Source: Helicobacter valdiviensis
GTDB taxonomy: Bacteria; Campylobacterota; Campylobacteria; Campylobacterales; Helicobacteraceae
Direction: 5' to 3'
Assembly: GCF_003245365.1 (NCBI RefSeq)
Contig: NZ_NBIU01000004.1
Location: 1 to 64,000 of the forward strand
Length of the DNA stretch: 64,000 bases
Shown here: positions 8,252-16,252 of the stretch, one piece after another
How the letters are laid out: each line of letters begins with the position of its first letter
Numbering within the stretch: the first letter of the stretch is position 1
Position numbers and translations under genes: made by a program
Notes under the pieces: generated by a model
The model's database searches: none
Seen by the model: the letters and a program-made list of their open reading frames with translations, nothing else
Told to the model about the DNA's origin: nothing

Positions 8252-8975
8252 CAAGCTTTTCTTCCTTGTAAGGATTAACCATCTTAGCAACCAAAATAGA
8301 CAAACCATACAATAAAGTAAGAGGTAATGCCATTAAAAATTGCGAGAGAATATCAGGAGGAGTTAAAATGGCTGCTAGAATAAAAATAAATACAATCGCA
8401 TATTTAAAATAATCTTTTAAAGTCTTATCACTCACTAATCCAAGCTTTGCTAAAAAGAATGTAATGACAGGAAGCTCAAAAGAAATTCCAAATCCCACCA
8501 TAAGTTTAGAAAAAAAGCTCACATAAGCTCCAATAGTAGGCAAAGCTGTAAAAGATTGACTTCCAAATCCAATCAAATAAGAAAAACCTACAGGAAAGGC
8601 TACATAATATGCAAAAGCACAACCACACAAAAAGAAAAATGTCCCAAAAATCACAAAGGGCAAAACAAATTTTTTTTCATTTTCATAAAGTCCAGGTGCA
8701 ACAAAAGACCAAATTTGCCAAAAAATTATAGGCAATGCAAAAATAAAACCACTAAAAAATGATACTTTCATTGCGGTAAAAAATGGTTCTCCAATTTGTG
8801 TAAAAATAATACTCTCTTTCCCTTTAGGCAAAGCACTTTCTAAAGGAGCACTCATCCAGCCTAAAATTTCTTCCCAAAAATAAAAAGAACACAAAAAACT
8901 AATAATTAGAGCAATAGTTATAATTATCAAACATTTTCTTAACTCAATAATATGGGGCTTTAAATCTTCAAACAT
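8244..8975 (-). CDS. tatC: Sec-independent (Tat) translocase subunit TatC
   Basis: The 243-residue polytopic inner-membrane protein has six hydrophobic segments. The N-terminus carries the TatC pattern LKPHIIELRKCL, corresponding to the HLxELRxR signature, and the first cytoplasmic loop has FW-QIWSFVAPGLYENEKKF (consensus F..PGL...E+), the binding site for twin-arginine signal peptides. It is coupled to tatB, overlapping it by 8 bases. Together they form the receptor for folded, often cofactor-bearing, periplasmic enzymes. A tatA gene is not in the window. Confidence 0.95.
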   Translation of the reverse strand: MFEDLKPHIIELRKCLIIITIALIISFLCSFYFWEEILGWMSAPLESALPKGKESIIFTQIGEPFFTAMKVSFFSGFIFALPIIFWQIWSFVAPGLYENEKKFVLPFVIFGTFFFLCGCAFAYYVAFPVGFSYLIGFGSQSFTALPTIGAYVSFFSKLMVGFGISFELPVITFFLAKLGLVSDKTLKDYFKYAIVFIFILAAILTPPDILSQFLMALPLTLLYGLSILVAKMVNPYKEEKLDE

Positions 8976-9411
8976 TTTTATCCTTTATTGTAGTAACCTC
9001 ATTATTTTGCACAACTTCTTTTTGCTCTTTTGTATCTATTTTCTCTTGCTCTAGCGTGTAGTTTTTAAAGCTTAATTGCTCTTTTTTATTTTCTTTAGGC
9101 AGCATTTCATCTTTTTCTTGTTTTACCTTAGGTTCTTCTTCATCTAAAGAAATCATTTCTTTAAAGTCCAAATCTTTTGTGAGATTATCTACGCCTTGAG
9201 TAAGACTATTTTTATATGCTAATGCTTCTTCTTTTATCTTGCTTAAATTTACTTCCCTATCCAAACTTTCCTTAGCATCATCAATAGTTCTTTTTAAAGT
9301 TTTTAAAAATTTTGCAATATCCACTAATGCCTTAGGTAGTTTTTCAGGACCTAAAAAAATAATTGCCACAACTGCAACTACTAAGATTTCAAAAAAACCC
9401 ATTCCGAACAT
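8968..9411 (-). CDS. tatB: Sec-independent (Tat) translocase subunit TatB
   Basis: The 147-residue product opens with the TatA/B-type membrane helix (MGFFEILVVAVVAIIFLGPEKLP), where a Glu8 in the helix and the GPEKLP hinge are characteristic. An amphipathic helix follows (about 30-55) and then a long charged, Glu/Lys-rich tail, the length of which favours TatB over TatA. It lies immediately before tatC and overlaps it by 8 bases. The start at 9411 is an ATG close to the divergent lipoprotein gene. Confidence 0.9.
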   Translation of the reverse strand: MFGMGFFEILVVAVVAIIFLGPEKLPKALVDIAKFLKTLKRTIDDAKESLDREVNLSKIKEEALAYKNSLTQGVDNLTKDLDFKEMISLDEEEPKVKQEKDEMLPKENKKEQLSFKNYTLEQEKIDTKEQKEVVQNNEVTTIKDKNV

Positions 9412-9481
9412 CTATTACCTTTGAAATTTATTTTAATTTTTAGGATTTTATCCCATTTTGGAATAAAGTGTGCTTAGAGTT

Positions 9482-9487
9482 TATAAA
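9482..9487 (+). promoter_or_regulatory. Probable -10 box for the small lipoprotein gene
   Basis: TATAAA preceded by GAGTT lies 21 bases before the ATG at 9508, with AAAGGA in between. Helicobacter vegetative promoters rely mainly on the -10 box, and no -35 hexamer is evident. Confidence 0.4.
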
Positions 9488-9507
9488 ATAATCAACAAAG
9501 GAATGTT

Positions 9508-9792
9508 ATGAGAGCTTTAAAATTCATAAAAATAGGGTTAATTTTAACTAGCACAGCTTTATTCTTTAGCGGTTGTATTTCCAATAAAACAGACGCTTTT
9601 TTATTGGGTGCAGGTATTGGAGCAGGAGCAACTTATTATTTTATGAATGATGGAAAAATTTTTGGTTACAGTAAAAGCGGAATACAATCGCAAATACAAG
9701 GAAAAAGACCTAAAGATGTTTCAATTCCGGCTGATTTAGAATGGTATTATTTTGAAGAAGATTTAAGAAGAGAACAAAATGCAAGCTTTTAA
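9508..9792 (+). CDS. Small predicted lipoprotein
   Basis: The 94-residue product has a basic start, a hydrophobic segment and a lipobox F-S-G-C ending at Cys23, so it is probably an anchored periplasmic or outer-membrane lipoprotein. After the cysteine comes a Gly/Ala-rich hydrophobic patch (LLGAGIGAGATYYF, about 31-44), reminiscent of glycine-zipper segments, then a polar tail. AAAGGA precedes the ATG. It stands alone, divergent from tatB and convergent with the YciI gene. Function unknown. Confidence 0.75.
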   Translation: MRALKFIKIGLILTSTALFFSGCISNKTDAFLLGAGIGAGATYYFMNDGKIFGYSKSGIQSQIQGKRPKDVSIPADLEWYYFEEDLRREQNASF

Positions 9793-9809
9793 TTCTCTTT
9801 CTTGAAAAT

Positions 9810-10106
9810 TTAAGATAAAAATTTTGTTAAACTCTCATTGCTTAAGACAGGATTAAACTCCATAACCTCATAAGATGCTGCTTGATTTTGATAAAAAGGA
9901 TCTTGTTTTGTGAAGTTTAATGCTTCTTCTTTATTTTTGAACTTACCTAGAATAATCCCACCTACACGCGGTTCTCTAGGACCACTCACAAGCAATCTAC
10001 CCTCTTTGTAATTCTCGCTTAAAAATGCTCTATGTGCAGGTAAAATCTCATCAATCACCTCTAAAGGTTTGGTATAATTTACAAGAATCAAAAATAAATT
10101 TGCCAT
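9810..10106 (-). CDS. YciI family protein
   Basis: The 98-residue protein has the dimeric ferredoxin-like YciI fold pattern: LFLILVNYTKPLEVIDEILPAHRAFL with the conserved His24, then GRLLVSGPREP, GGIILGKF and a DPF motif near residue 70. YciI proteins are small cytoplasmic proteins of uncertain activity; the His-Asp pair suggests catalysis in some members. Strong AAGGAG before the ATG. Only two bases separate it from the upstream antiporter gene, so they are co-transcribed. Confidence 0.85.
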   Translation of the reverse strand: MANLFLILVNYTKPLEVIDEILPAHRAFLSENYKEGRLLVSGPREPRVGGIILGKFKNKEEALNFTKQDPFYQNQAASYEVMEFNPVLSNESLTKFLS

Positions 10107-10108
10107 TC

Positions 10109-11620
10109 CTAACTCCTTAATAATTTTTCTCCATAATATCTTTTTAGCACTAAAAATAAACTAAAAAGTAAAATCCAACCCACAACATAACCTACTACAA
10201 AAGAATTTAACAATCCTGCAACTCCATAGCTAATAAATGCTACAAAAGCAATCATACTCGCATAAGGCAATTGTGTGATAAAATGGCTTTGCACCGAACA
10301 ACCTGCACCCGTTGCAGAAAGAATTGTTGTATCTGAAATGGGTGATACATGATCTCCATACACAGCACCTCCCAAAACCGCTGCAATTGCAAGCATAACA
10401 TCTGCCTCATTTGCACTAGCAATACTTACGCCAATAGGAAGCATAATCGCAAAAGTCCCCCAACTTGTCCCCATACATAAAGCAATAAAACCCGCACTTA
10501 AAAACAAAGCTAATGGAACAATTAAATTAGGAGACAAATTAGCTTCTACTATAAAATCTGCACTAATTTTTGAAAGATATGTTCCTGTTTGCAAGTCATC
10601 TTTAATCACTGGTCCTATCGCCCAAGCTAACACTAAAATTAAAATTGCAGGAAGCATTGATAAAAATCCATCTTTACAAATTAAATAAAAATCTCTTCCA
10701 TTAATATGTTTAAAAGAGATTAAAAGGGCAATTAAAAGAGCAAAAAATCCACCCCAAAAGAGTGAAAATCCTGTTTGTGCTTCTCCAAGCATTGCAATAA
10801 AATCAAAAGTCTGCACTTCCCTATAACCGCTATAAAAAATAAAAAATGCTACCAAAAATATCAAAGACACAATAGGAGCAATAAGTAACCACATATTTCC
10901 ACTTGTATGCACTTTAATCTCTTCAAAAGTTTCAGCACCTATATTTTGATTATTTTTCATAACTGGCAAATTAATCTGCCAATAAATTACAAAAAATACT
11001 CCAATTAAAGCAAACCAAGCATAATAATTTCTTATAATACTTTCCACTAAAACACTAAAAGCAGACTGCCCCTCAACCAAGCCACTCATCAATCCTAAAA
11101 CATAAGCTCCCCAGCTAGAAATAGGCATTAAAATACATACAGGCGCAGAAGTTGAATCAATAATATAGGCCAATCTTTCTCTAGTAGAATGGTTTGCATC
11201 ATTAAGCGGTCTTGCAATTTGTCCCACACTTAAGGCATTAAAATAATCATCAATAAATATTACAATTCCTGCAATAAATGCTAAAAACTCTGAACCTTTT
11301 GGACTGTTTATTCTCTTTCTAGCCCATTGCACAAATGCATTAATTCCTCCAGAACATTGCATAAGTTGTGTTAAAATCCCTAGCAACACCAAAAAGCCAA
11401 AGATATAAAAAGTGTTTATTTTAATTCCACTTGCCTCATCATAAAACACTCCTGATATTGCCATATAGACATATTCCATCTTAGAATACAAATCATCCTC
11501 TAGCATAATCCCAGCTAAAACAATCCCTAAAAATAGGGATAACACTACGCGTTTAGTTATTAAAACCATTGCAATTACCACAATGGGAACTAGCAAACTT
11601 AAAGCAGAATCGCTATACAT
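10109..11620 (-). CDS. Na+/H+ antiporter NhaC family protein
   Basis: The 503-residue polytopic membrane protein has about 11-13 hydrophobic segments. Features typical of NhaC-type transporters are IVIFIDDYFNALSVGQIARPL in the middle (acidic pair in a membrane segment), RLAYIIDSTSAPVCILMPISSWGAYV, and the later MGTSWGTFAIMLPI and GDHVSPISDTTILSATGAGC. It probably exchanges sodium for protons, but some relatives carry amino acids or dicarboxylates, so the substrate is open. It leads a short operon with the YciI gene. Confidence 0.85.
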   Translation of the reverse strand: MYSDSALSLLVPIVVIAMVLITKRVVLSLFLGIVLAGIMLEDDLYSKMEYVYMAISGVFYDEASGIKINTFYIFGFLVLLGILTQLMQCSGGINAFVQWARKRINSPKGSEFLAFIAGIVIFIDDYFNALSVGQIARPLNDANHSTRERLAYIIDSTSAPVCILMPISSWGAYVLGLMSGLVEGQSAFSVLVESIIRNYYAWFALIGVFFVIYWQINLPVMKNNQNIGAETFEEIKVHTSGNMWLLIAPIVSLIFLVAFFIFYSGYREVQTFDFIAMLGEAQTGFSLFWGGFFALLIALLISFKHINGRDFYLICKDGFLSMLPAILILVLAWAIGPVIKDDLQTGTYLSKISADFIVEANLSPNLIVPLALFLSAGFIALCMGTSWGTFAIMLPIGVSIASANEADVMLAIAAVLGGAVYGDHVSPISDTTILSATGAGCSVQSHFITQLPYASMIAFVAFISYGVAGLLNSFVVGYVVGWILLFSLFLVLKRYYGEKLLRS

Positions 11621-11670
11621 CTTTACCTTTCTTTTTTAATATTCATAAAATAGCGAGGATTTTAACAAAA

Positions 11671-12282
11671 TTACACAAAATTTTGCTTTAATGCTTCTAT
11701 ATTTTGCGTGATATTTCCTTCCCAAATCCCTTTAATACAAGCTACCATTTGTGCATTTTTAATTAAAGAAACATTAGTTGCTTTAATTCCGCCAATAGCA
11801 CATTTTGGTAAAGCATTAAATTGTGAAAAAATCTCTAAATCCAGTCTTTTGGCATTTGGTTTAGTCAAGCTCGGAAAACAAGCTCCAAATGCTACATAAT
11901 CTGCTTGCACTTCATAGGCTCTATTTGCTAACTCCAAGCTACCATAACAAGAAATTCCAAGTATTCCTTTAAAATCTTGTCTAATTTTTTTTAGCTCCTC
12001 TTTACTATATAACTCTTTTGTTTCTTTTTTGCCAATATGTAGGCCACTTACTCCTAAATTGATTGCCAAATCCACTCTATCATTTAAAACAAATTGCACA
12101 TTCTTTTCTTTACAAAAGTCATCTAGTTCTAAAACTAAACTTTTAATCTCTATATCTTTGCTTGTCTTATCGCGTAATTGGAAAATGTTAATTCCTGCTT
12201 TTATTGCTTCTTTTAAAGGAATAAATATCTTAGAGTTTGGCATTAGCGATGGATCACTAATCGCATAAATCCCTTTTAACAT
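11671..12282 (-). CDS. thiE: Thiamine phosphate synthase (ThiE/TenI family)
   Basis: The 203-residue TIM barrel couples hydroxymethylpyrimidine diphosphate and the thiazole phosphate to thiamine phosphate. Recognisable elements are INIFQLRDK (pyrimidine-binding QLR.K), FVLNDRVDLAINLGVSGLHIG, GISCYGSLELANRA, DYVAFGACFPSLTK and CAIGGIKATNV. The usual HLGQED is here HIGKKE, so TenI-like activity cannot be ruled out, but the size and remaining motifs favour ThiE. It directly follows the response regulator gene with no gap (stop at 12283, start at 12282). Confidence 0.8.
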   Translation of the reverse strand: MLKGIYAISDPSLMPNSKIFIPLKEAIKAGINIFQLRDKTSKDIEIKSLVLELDDFCKEKNVQFVLNDRVDLAINLGVSGLHIGKKETKELYSKEELKKIRQDFKGILGISCYGSLELANRAYEVQADYVAFGACFPSLTKPNAKRLDLEIFSQFNALPKCAIGGIKATNVSLIKNAQMVACIKGIWEGNITQNIEALKQNFV

Positions 12283-12960
12283 TTAAGCTTCTTCTTTGTA
12301 TTGAGAAATATCGGGCTGGAGTTTATAAATCTTATTTTTTAAACGCACCAAAAGTCCTGTATCAATTAACTGCCTAAAAGTCTTTACAACTGTGGGCTTA
12401 CTAACACCAACTTCTACCACAATATCTTCATAAGAACCATAGAAAATATTTTCTTTATCTGTATGTTCTATTAAATATTTAATAATTTCAATTTTCTTTC
12501 CACCTACAAAAACCGAAATTGCATTTAAAAGCACATTTTTAGAGTGCAATTCCACTGCTTGAAATTTTGGCAAAACTGCTTTTAAAAGCGTATTTAAAAG
12601 TTCATTAACATCAATAGGTTTTAGCACATAACCATCTACTTTTAACTCTATACAATCCAATAAATACTGCGTTTCTGTATGTGCTGTCGCTATAATAACA
12701 GCCACATTTAAAAGGGAATTTTTTCTAATTTCTCTAACAAGCTCAATCCCATTTATTTTTGGCATTAAAATATCACTAATCACTACATCAATATTATATT
12801 CTTTTAAAATTTCTAGGGCTTCCTTGCCATTACTAGCTGTGTATAATTCTCCCACATAATCTTCTAGCACCATTTTGGCAAATTTTAAAATATCTTCCTC
12901 ATCTTCTACATACAAAACTCTCAACTTTTTAAGCATTTTCTCGTCATTTTTACTTAACAT
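12283..12960 (-). CDS. Response regulator with RepL-like winged-helix output
   Basis: The receiver domain (residues 12-130) has the acidic pair Glu19/Asp20, phospho-acceptor Asp63 in VVISDILMP, Thr/Ala switch in IIATAHT and the lysine in GYVLKPID. The C-terminal half has a winged helix (about 155-220): SYEDIVVEVGVSKPTVVKTFRQLIDTGLLVR then a wing ending in IYKL. This is not an OmpR, NarL or NtrC output; by eye it resembles RepL/MarR-type helices. I start at ATG 12960 because AGGAG lies five bases upstream; a start at 13038 would read 60 bases inside the kinase gene. It lies 16 bases after the kinase gene and is surely its partner. Confidence 0.85.
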   Translation of the reverse strand: MLSKNDEKMLKKLRVLYVEDEEDILKFAKMVLEDYVGELYTASNGKEALEILKEYNIDVVISDILMPKINGIELVREIRKNSLLNVAVIIATAHTETQYLLDCIELKVDGYVLKPIDVNELLNTLLKAVLPKFQAVELHSKNVLLNAISVFVGGKKIEIIKYLIEHTDKENIFYGSYEDIVVEVGVSKPTVVKTFRQLIDTGLLVRLKNKIYKLQPDISQYKEEA

Positions 12961-12976
12961 TAATACTCCTAAATAG

Positions 12977-14551
12977 CTAAATTTCTCCATCTTTAGGAAT
13001 TGTGATGGTAAATTGCGCCCCACAAACTCCTGCTTCACTTTGACATTCTTTTAAGCAAGCACCTTCTTCACAAAATTTACAATCTACACCTTTCCATTGC
13101 ATATTTTGCACTTCTATGCTACCTTGCATTTGCTTTTCAATAATTTGTTTAGACATATAAAGCCCTATCCCAGTGCCAATTGATTTGTGTTTTGTTGTAA
13201 AGTAGGGTTCAAAAATTTTGTGAATATCACTTAATTTTATACCACCTGCATTATCTAAACATTCAATTTTAACGAGATTTTCTTTAAATTCATAAGCTAC
13301 AATGTAAATTTCTGCTGGTTTTATTTCTCTACTCTTTAAAGCATCTTGAGAATTTTTTACAAGATTTAAAATTACTTGAGATAAAGAACTTTTAAGCCCA
13401 TAAATCTGTATATCTTTTGGGCAATCAATTTGGATGTGTATCTCATTTTGCTTTAATATTGGGCTAATTAAAGCTATAGTTTCATCAATCAACTCTTTTA
13501 AATTAAATTGTTCTTTTTGGCTAGATTGGTGAAAAAAACTTCTAAAGTCTTCTATAGTTCTTGACATTTGCTTGGCAATTTTCATACCATCTTCTACCTG
13601 CGTTTCTACAAACTCTTGAGTAAGCTTGCCATTTTGGGATTTTACCCTAAAGGCTTGTATAAGCAAAATGAGTGCATTTAATGGTTGTCGCCATTGGTGT
13701 GCAATATTTTGTATCATTTCTCCCATACTTGCAAGTCTTGCTTGCTGATACATAATTTGATCTTTTTTTCTGCTTTCTAACACTTCTTTTGCAATAGTGT
13801 CTTGCAAAGAATCATTTAGCATTTGAAGTTCTTTTGTTTTTTCTTTAATTCTGATTTCTAAAACTGCATGCAAATTCTTAATATGCTTTAAAATCACAAA
13901 GCTAAGCAAAAGAGTAATTAGCATAATAAGACACATAATCACAAACACAACAACCAGCAAAATATTATGCAATAAATCACTTCTCTTTTTCTGATAAATT
14001 GCCACTTCAAGAGAGCTTGAAATCACATTAGAAATCTCTAAATTTAACTCTTTAGCAATATTTTTAAGACGCAGATTAAAATCTGTATCTTTTAGAGAAT
14101 AAGTTTTTAAAAAATCCACATAAGCTAAAATTTTTTGGTGTAACTTTTGGTAATAATACTTTTCCTTATCCAACACTTTATAGTAATAACCGCTTTCTTC
14201 TTGGCTTAAAAAAAACAAATAAGCTTTTCTTGTTTGTTCTAAAATAAAATTTTCTTGATATTTTAAATGTATCCCCTCTGCATTATGCCAAAGCATTTGG
14301 ATTTGTTCCATATTTTTATCCAAAACCTCTTGGCTTGGCATTTCTTTAGAATCAGAAATAATAAATTTACGCATTTGCTCCAAATAAATAGTATTTTGGC
14401 TATAACTTGAAAATAAAACATCAAAATCATTTTTCAAGCTAAAATAAAATACATAGGAAACCACCGCCAAAGAAAGCAATCCACAAGCAATATTAAAAAC
14501 TAAAATTCTTGCTTTATCTTCTAGGGAAGCCCCAAAAAATCTTAATGCCAT
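12977..14551 (-). CDS. Membrane sensor histidine kinase with Cys-rich insert
   Basis: The 524-residue protein has two membrane helices (about 16-38 and 196-222) enclosing a helical periplasmic sensor of about 155 residues, then a coiled coil, a HisKA box with His285 in AHQWRQPLN, and an HATPase domain with N box (VILNLVKNSQDAL), G1 (DNAGGI) and G2 (GTGIGLYMSK). Before the last strand (FTITIP) there is an extra segment with five cysteines at 491, 494, 499, 503 and 510, not part of the standard fold; a metal, Fe-S or redox site is possible. The gene is followed 16 bases later by its response regulator. The signal is unknown; respiration- or metal-linked control is a guess. Confidence 0.88.
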   Translation of the reverse strand: MALRFFGASLEDKARILVFNIACGLLSLAVVSYVFYFSLKNDFDVLFSSYSQNTIYLEQMRKFIISDSKEMPSQEVLDKNMEQIQMLWHNAEGIHLKYQENFILEQTRKAYLFFLSQEESGYYYKVLDKEKYYYQKLHQKILAYVDFLKTYSLKDTDFNLRLKNIAKELNLEISNVISSSLEVAIYQKKRSDLLHNILLVVVFVIMCLIMLITLLLSFVILKHIKNLHAVLEIRIKEKTKELQMLNDSLQDTIAKEVLESRKKDQIMYQQARLASMGEMIQNIAHQWRQPLNALILLIQAFRVKSQNGKLTQEFVETQVEDGMKIAKQMSRTIEDFRSFFHQSSQKEQFNLKELIDETIALISPILKQNEIHIQIDCPKDIQIYGLKSSLSQVILNLVKNSQDALKSREIKPAEIYIVAYEFKENLVKIECLDNAGGIKLSDIHKIFEPYFTTKHKSIGTGIGLYMSKQIIEKQMQGSIEVQNMQWKGVDCKFCEEGACLKECQSEAGVCGAQFTITIPKDGEI

Positions 14552-14736
14552 ATTAAACCTTTCTATAAATATATAAAGTTTTTCATACTATTTTTATACT
14601 TACAACCTATATCTTAATTTTACTCATTTTTTCTTTTAAGTGATTAAAATATTCTCATTTAAAGCATATTTTAATGAATTTGGGTGTATATTTTTAAGGA
14701 AATACTATTAGTATTACTTTTTAATTAGGAGTTAAA

Positions 14737-15054
14737 ATGTTAAAAAAAGTTCTTTTAAGTTTAGTAGTTGCAAGTGGCTGTTTAATGGCAGCTGATGGTG
14801 CTGCAATTTTCAAAAAATGTATTGCTTGCCATGGTGCAAATGGTGAAAGAGTAGCACCAGGAAGCGTAGGCGGTATCACTATTGGTGGTATGGCAAAAGA
14901 TGAAATCATCACACAACTTAAAGGTTATGCAGCAGGAACTGCTGATAATGGTGGTGCTAAAGCTATCATGTATGCAAATATGAAAAACTGGAAATTAACA
15001 GACGCTGATATTGAAGCAGTAGCTGATTATATTTCAAAATTACCAAAAAAATAA
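14737..15054 (+). CDS. Periplasmic class I cytochrome c (c553-like)
   Basis: The 105-residue precursor has a signal peptide (cleavage near Ala18-Ala19) and one haem c site, Cys28-Ile-Ala-Cys31-His32. The C-terminal segment with MYANMKNW, then LTDADIEAVADYISKL, fits the Met-ligated cytochrome c553 family of Helicobacter and Campylobacter. It most likely carries electrons from the bc1 complex to the cbb3 oxidase or to a peroxidase in the periplasm. AGGAG precedes the ATG, and a strong terminator-like hairpin follows, so it is monocistronic. CcoS, needed for the cbb3 oxidase, is encoded elsewhere in the window. Confidence 0.92.
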   Translation: MLKKVLLSLVVASGCLMAADGAAIFKKCIACHGANGERVAPGSVGGITIGGMAKDEIITQLKGYAAGTADNGGAKAIMYANMKNWKLTDADIEAVADYISKLPKK

Positions 15055-15063
15055 TTTAAATCT

Positions 15064-15090
15064 AAAAGCCTTTAAGGCTTTTGGTTTTTT
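15064..15090 (+). terminator. Rho-independent terminator after cytochrome c gene
   Basis: AAAAGCC (15064-15070), loop TTTAA, GGCTTTT (15076-15082), then GGTTTTTT. The hairpin ends only 14 bases before the alr ATG. Confidence 0.75.
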
Positions 15091-15096
15091 CTGCAA

Positions 15097-16167
15097 ATGC
15101 CTTGTTTAAAAATTAATCAAAATCATTTTTTTCACAATTATCAAATTCTTAAAAATCTTGTAAAAAATGAAGATAAAATTGCTATTGTCCTAAAAGACAA
15201 TGCTTATGGACATGGAATTTTAGAAATTGCAACTCTAGCACACCAAAAATCCATTAAAAATGCGTTTGTTAAAAATATGCAAGAAGCCCTTTGTATCCAA
15301 CATTTATTTGAAAACATTTCCATTTTATATCCACAAAGCTGTTTTTTGCAAACTCATTTTGAAACTTGTCTAAAAGCCCCTAATATCTTTTTTTGTGTAG
15401 CAAGTTTGGATTTTTTAAAAACACTGCCTAACAATACACAAATTGAACTCAAAGTAAATAGCGGTATGAATCGCAATGGCATTAGCAAACAAGAACTACA
15501 AGAAGCTTTTAATATTATTACACAAAAAAACCTAAAATTAAAAGGTGTCTTCACACACAATGGCTATGGAGATGATTTAGGAGCAGAGTTTTTTAGCCAA
15601 AACCTCCAATTCTTGCTCATAAAACAAGAGATATTACAACTTACAAAAAGCTTCAATATTCCTCTTCCCCGCTTTCATTCTCTTAGCTCTTCAGGTGCTT
15701 TTAAAGACAACATCACCCACAATCCAGATGATTTACTAAGTGACTGCTTTTATCGCTTTGGGATAGCTTTTTATGGTTATTTATGTATCGATTCTGTTTT
15801 CAATCTAAAACCCAATCTAAAACCTATTGCTTCCCTTTGGGCTTACAAAATTTCTACCTGCTCTCTCCTAAAAGGACAAACTATAGGCTATAGCGGAACT
15901 TCTAAAGTGCTAGAGGATACACAAATTTCTACCTATGATATAGGCTATGGAGATGGATTTTTTAGAATAAAAGAAGGAATGGAATTAAAAACAAAAGAAG
16001 GCTACAAAATCTATCCGCGTGCCTCTATGGACTGCATTAGCATACAAAGCATACAAGAAGAAGTTTGCATTTTTGAAGATGTTAGTGCCTTTGCAAAAGC
16101 CTTTAACACCATTCCTTATGAAATTTTAGTCCATCTGCATTCTTATATTCCTAAAAAAATTATCTAA
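15097..16167 (+). CDS. alr: Alanine racemase
   Basis: This 356-residue PLP enzyme interconverts L- and D-alanine for peptidoglycan. The PLP lysine Lys33 is in VLKDNAYGHG, where the family usually has K-A-D-A-Y-G-H-G. Other landmarks are LKVNSGMNRNGI, FTHNGYGDD, FHSLSSSGAF and the catalytic tyrosine in GYSGTSKV, with YDIGYGDGF near the C-terminus. The ATG has no evident Shine-Dalgarno because it comes straight after the T-run of the upstream terminator. It begins a run with ddl and murF, so D-Ala synthesis and use are clustered. Confidence 0.9.
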   Translation: MPCLKINQNHFFHNYQILKNLVKNEDKIAIVLKDNAYGHGILEIATLAHQKSIKNAFVKNMQEALCIQHLFENISILYPQSCFLQTHFETCLKAPNIFFCVASLDFLKTLPNNTQIELKVNSGMNRNGISKQELQEAFNIITQKNLKLKGVFTHNGYGDDLGAEFFSQNLQFLLIKQEILQLTKSFNIPLPRFHSLSSSGAFKDNITHNPDDLLSDCFYRFGIAFYGYLCIDSVFNLKPNLKPIASLWAYKISTCSLLKGQTIGYSGTSKVLEDTQISTYDIGYGDGFFRIKEGMELKTKEGYKIYPRASMDCISIQSIQEEVCIFEDVSAFAKAFNTIPYEILVHLHSYIPKKII

Positions 16168-16207
16168 ATTTTCCTAACTTTTATTAAAGAGTTTTATAAA
16201 GTTTTGG

Positions 16208-16213
16208 TATCAT
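16208..16213 (+). promoter_or_regulatory. Possible extended -10 box for ddl
   Basis: TATCAT preceded by TTTTGG lies 40 bases before the TTG start of ddl, in a short AT-rich gap after alr. It is a weak match. Confidence 0.3.
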
Positions 16214-16252
16214 TCTAAACTCTCTTTATAAATCACTCTTAAAGGATAGATT

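Noticed and set aside
8252-8308. Longer queA starting at 8308
   Set aside because: The extra 19 residues are a shifted reading of the end of tatC; AAGGAAG fits the ATG at 8251.
12961-13038. Longer response regulator starting at 13038
   Set aside because: It would overlap the kinase by 62 bases, while AGGAG sits five bases before the ATG at 12960.
14681-14700. Sigma-54 promoter ahead of the cytochrome gene
   Set aside because: A GGGTG with a TATATT is visible, but no TGGCAC-N5-TTGC pair; it could only be an ordinary -10 box of low confidence.
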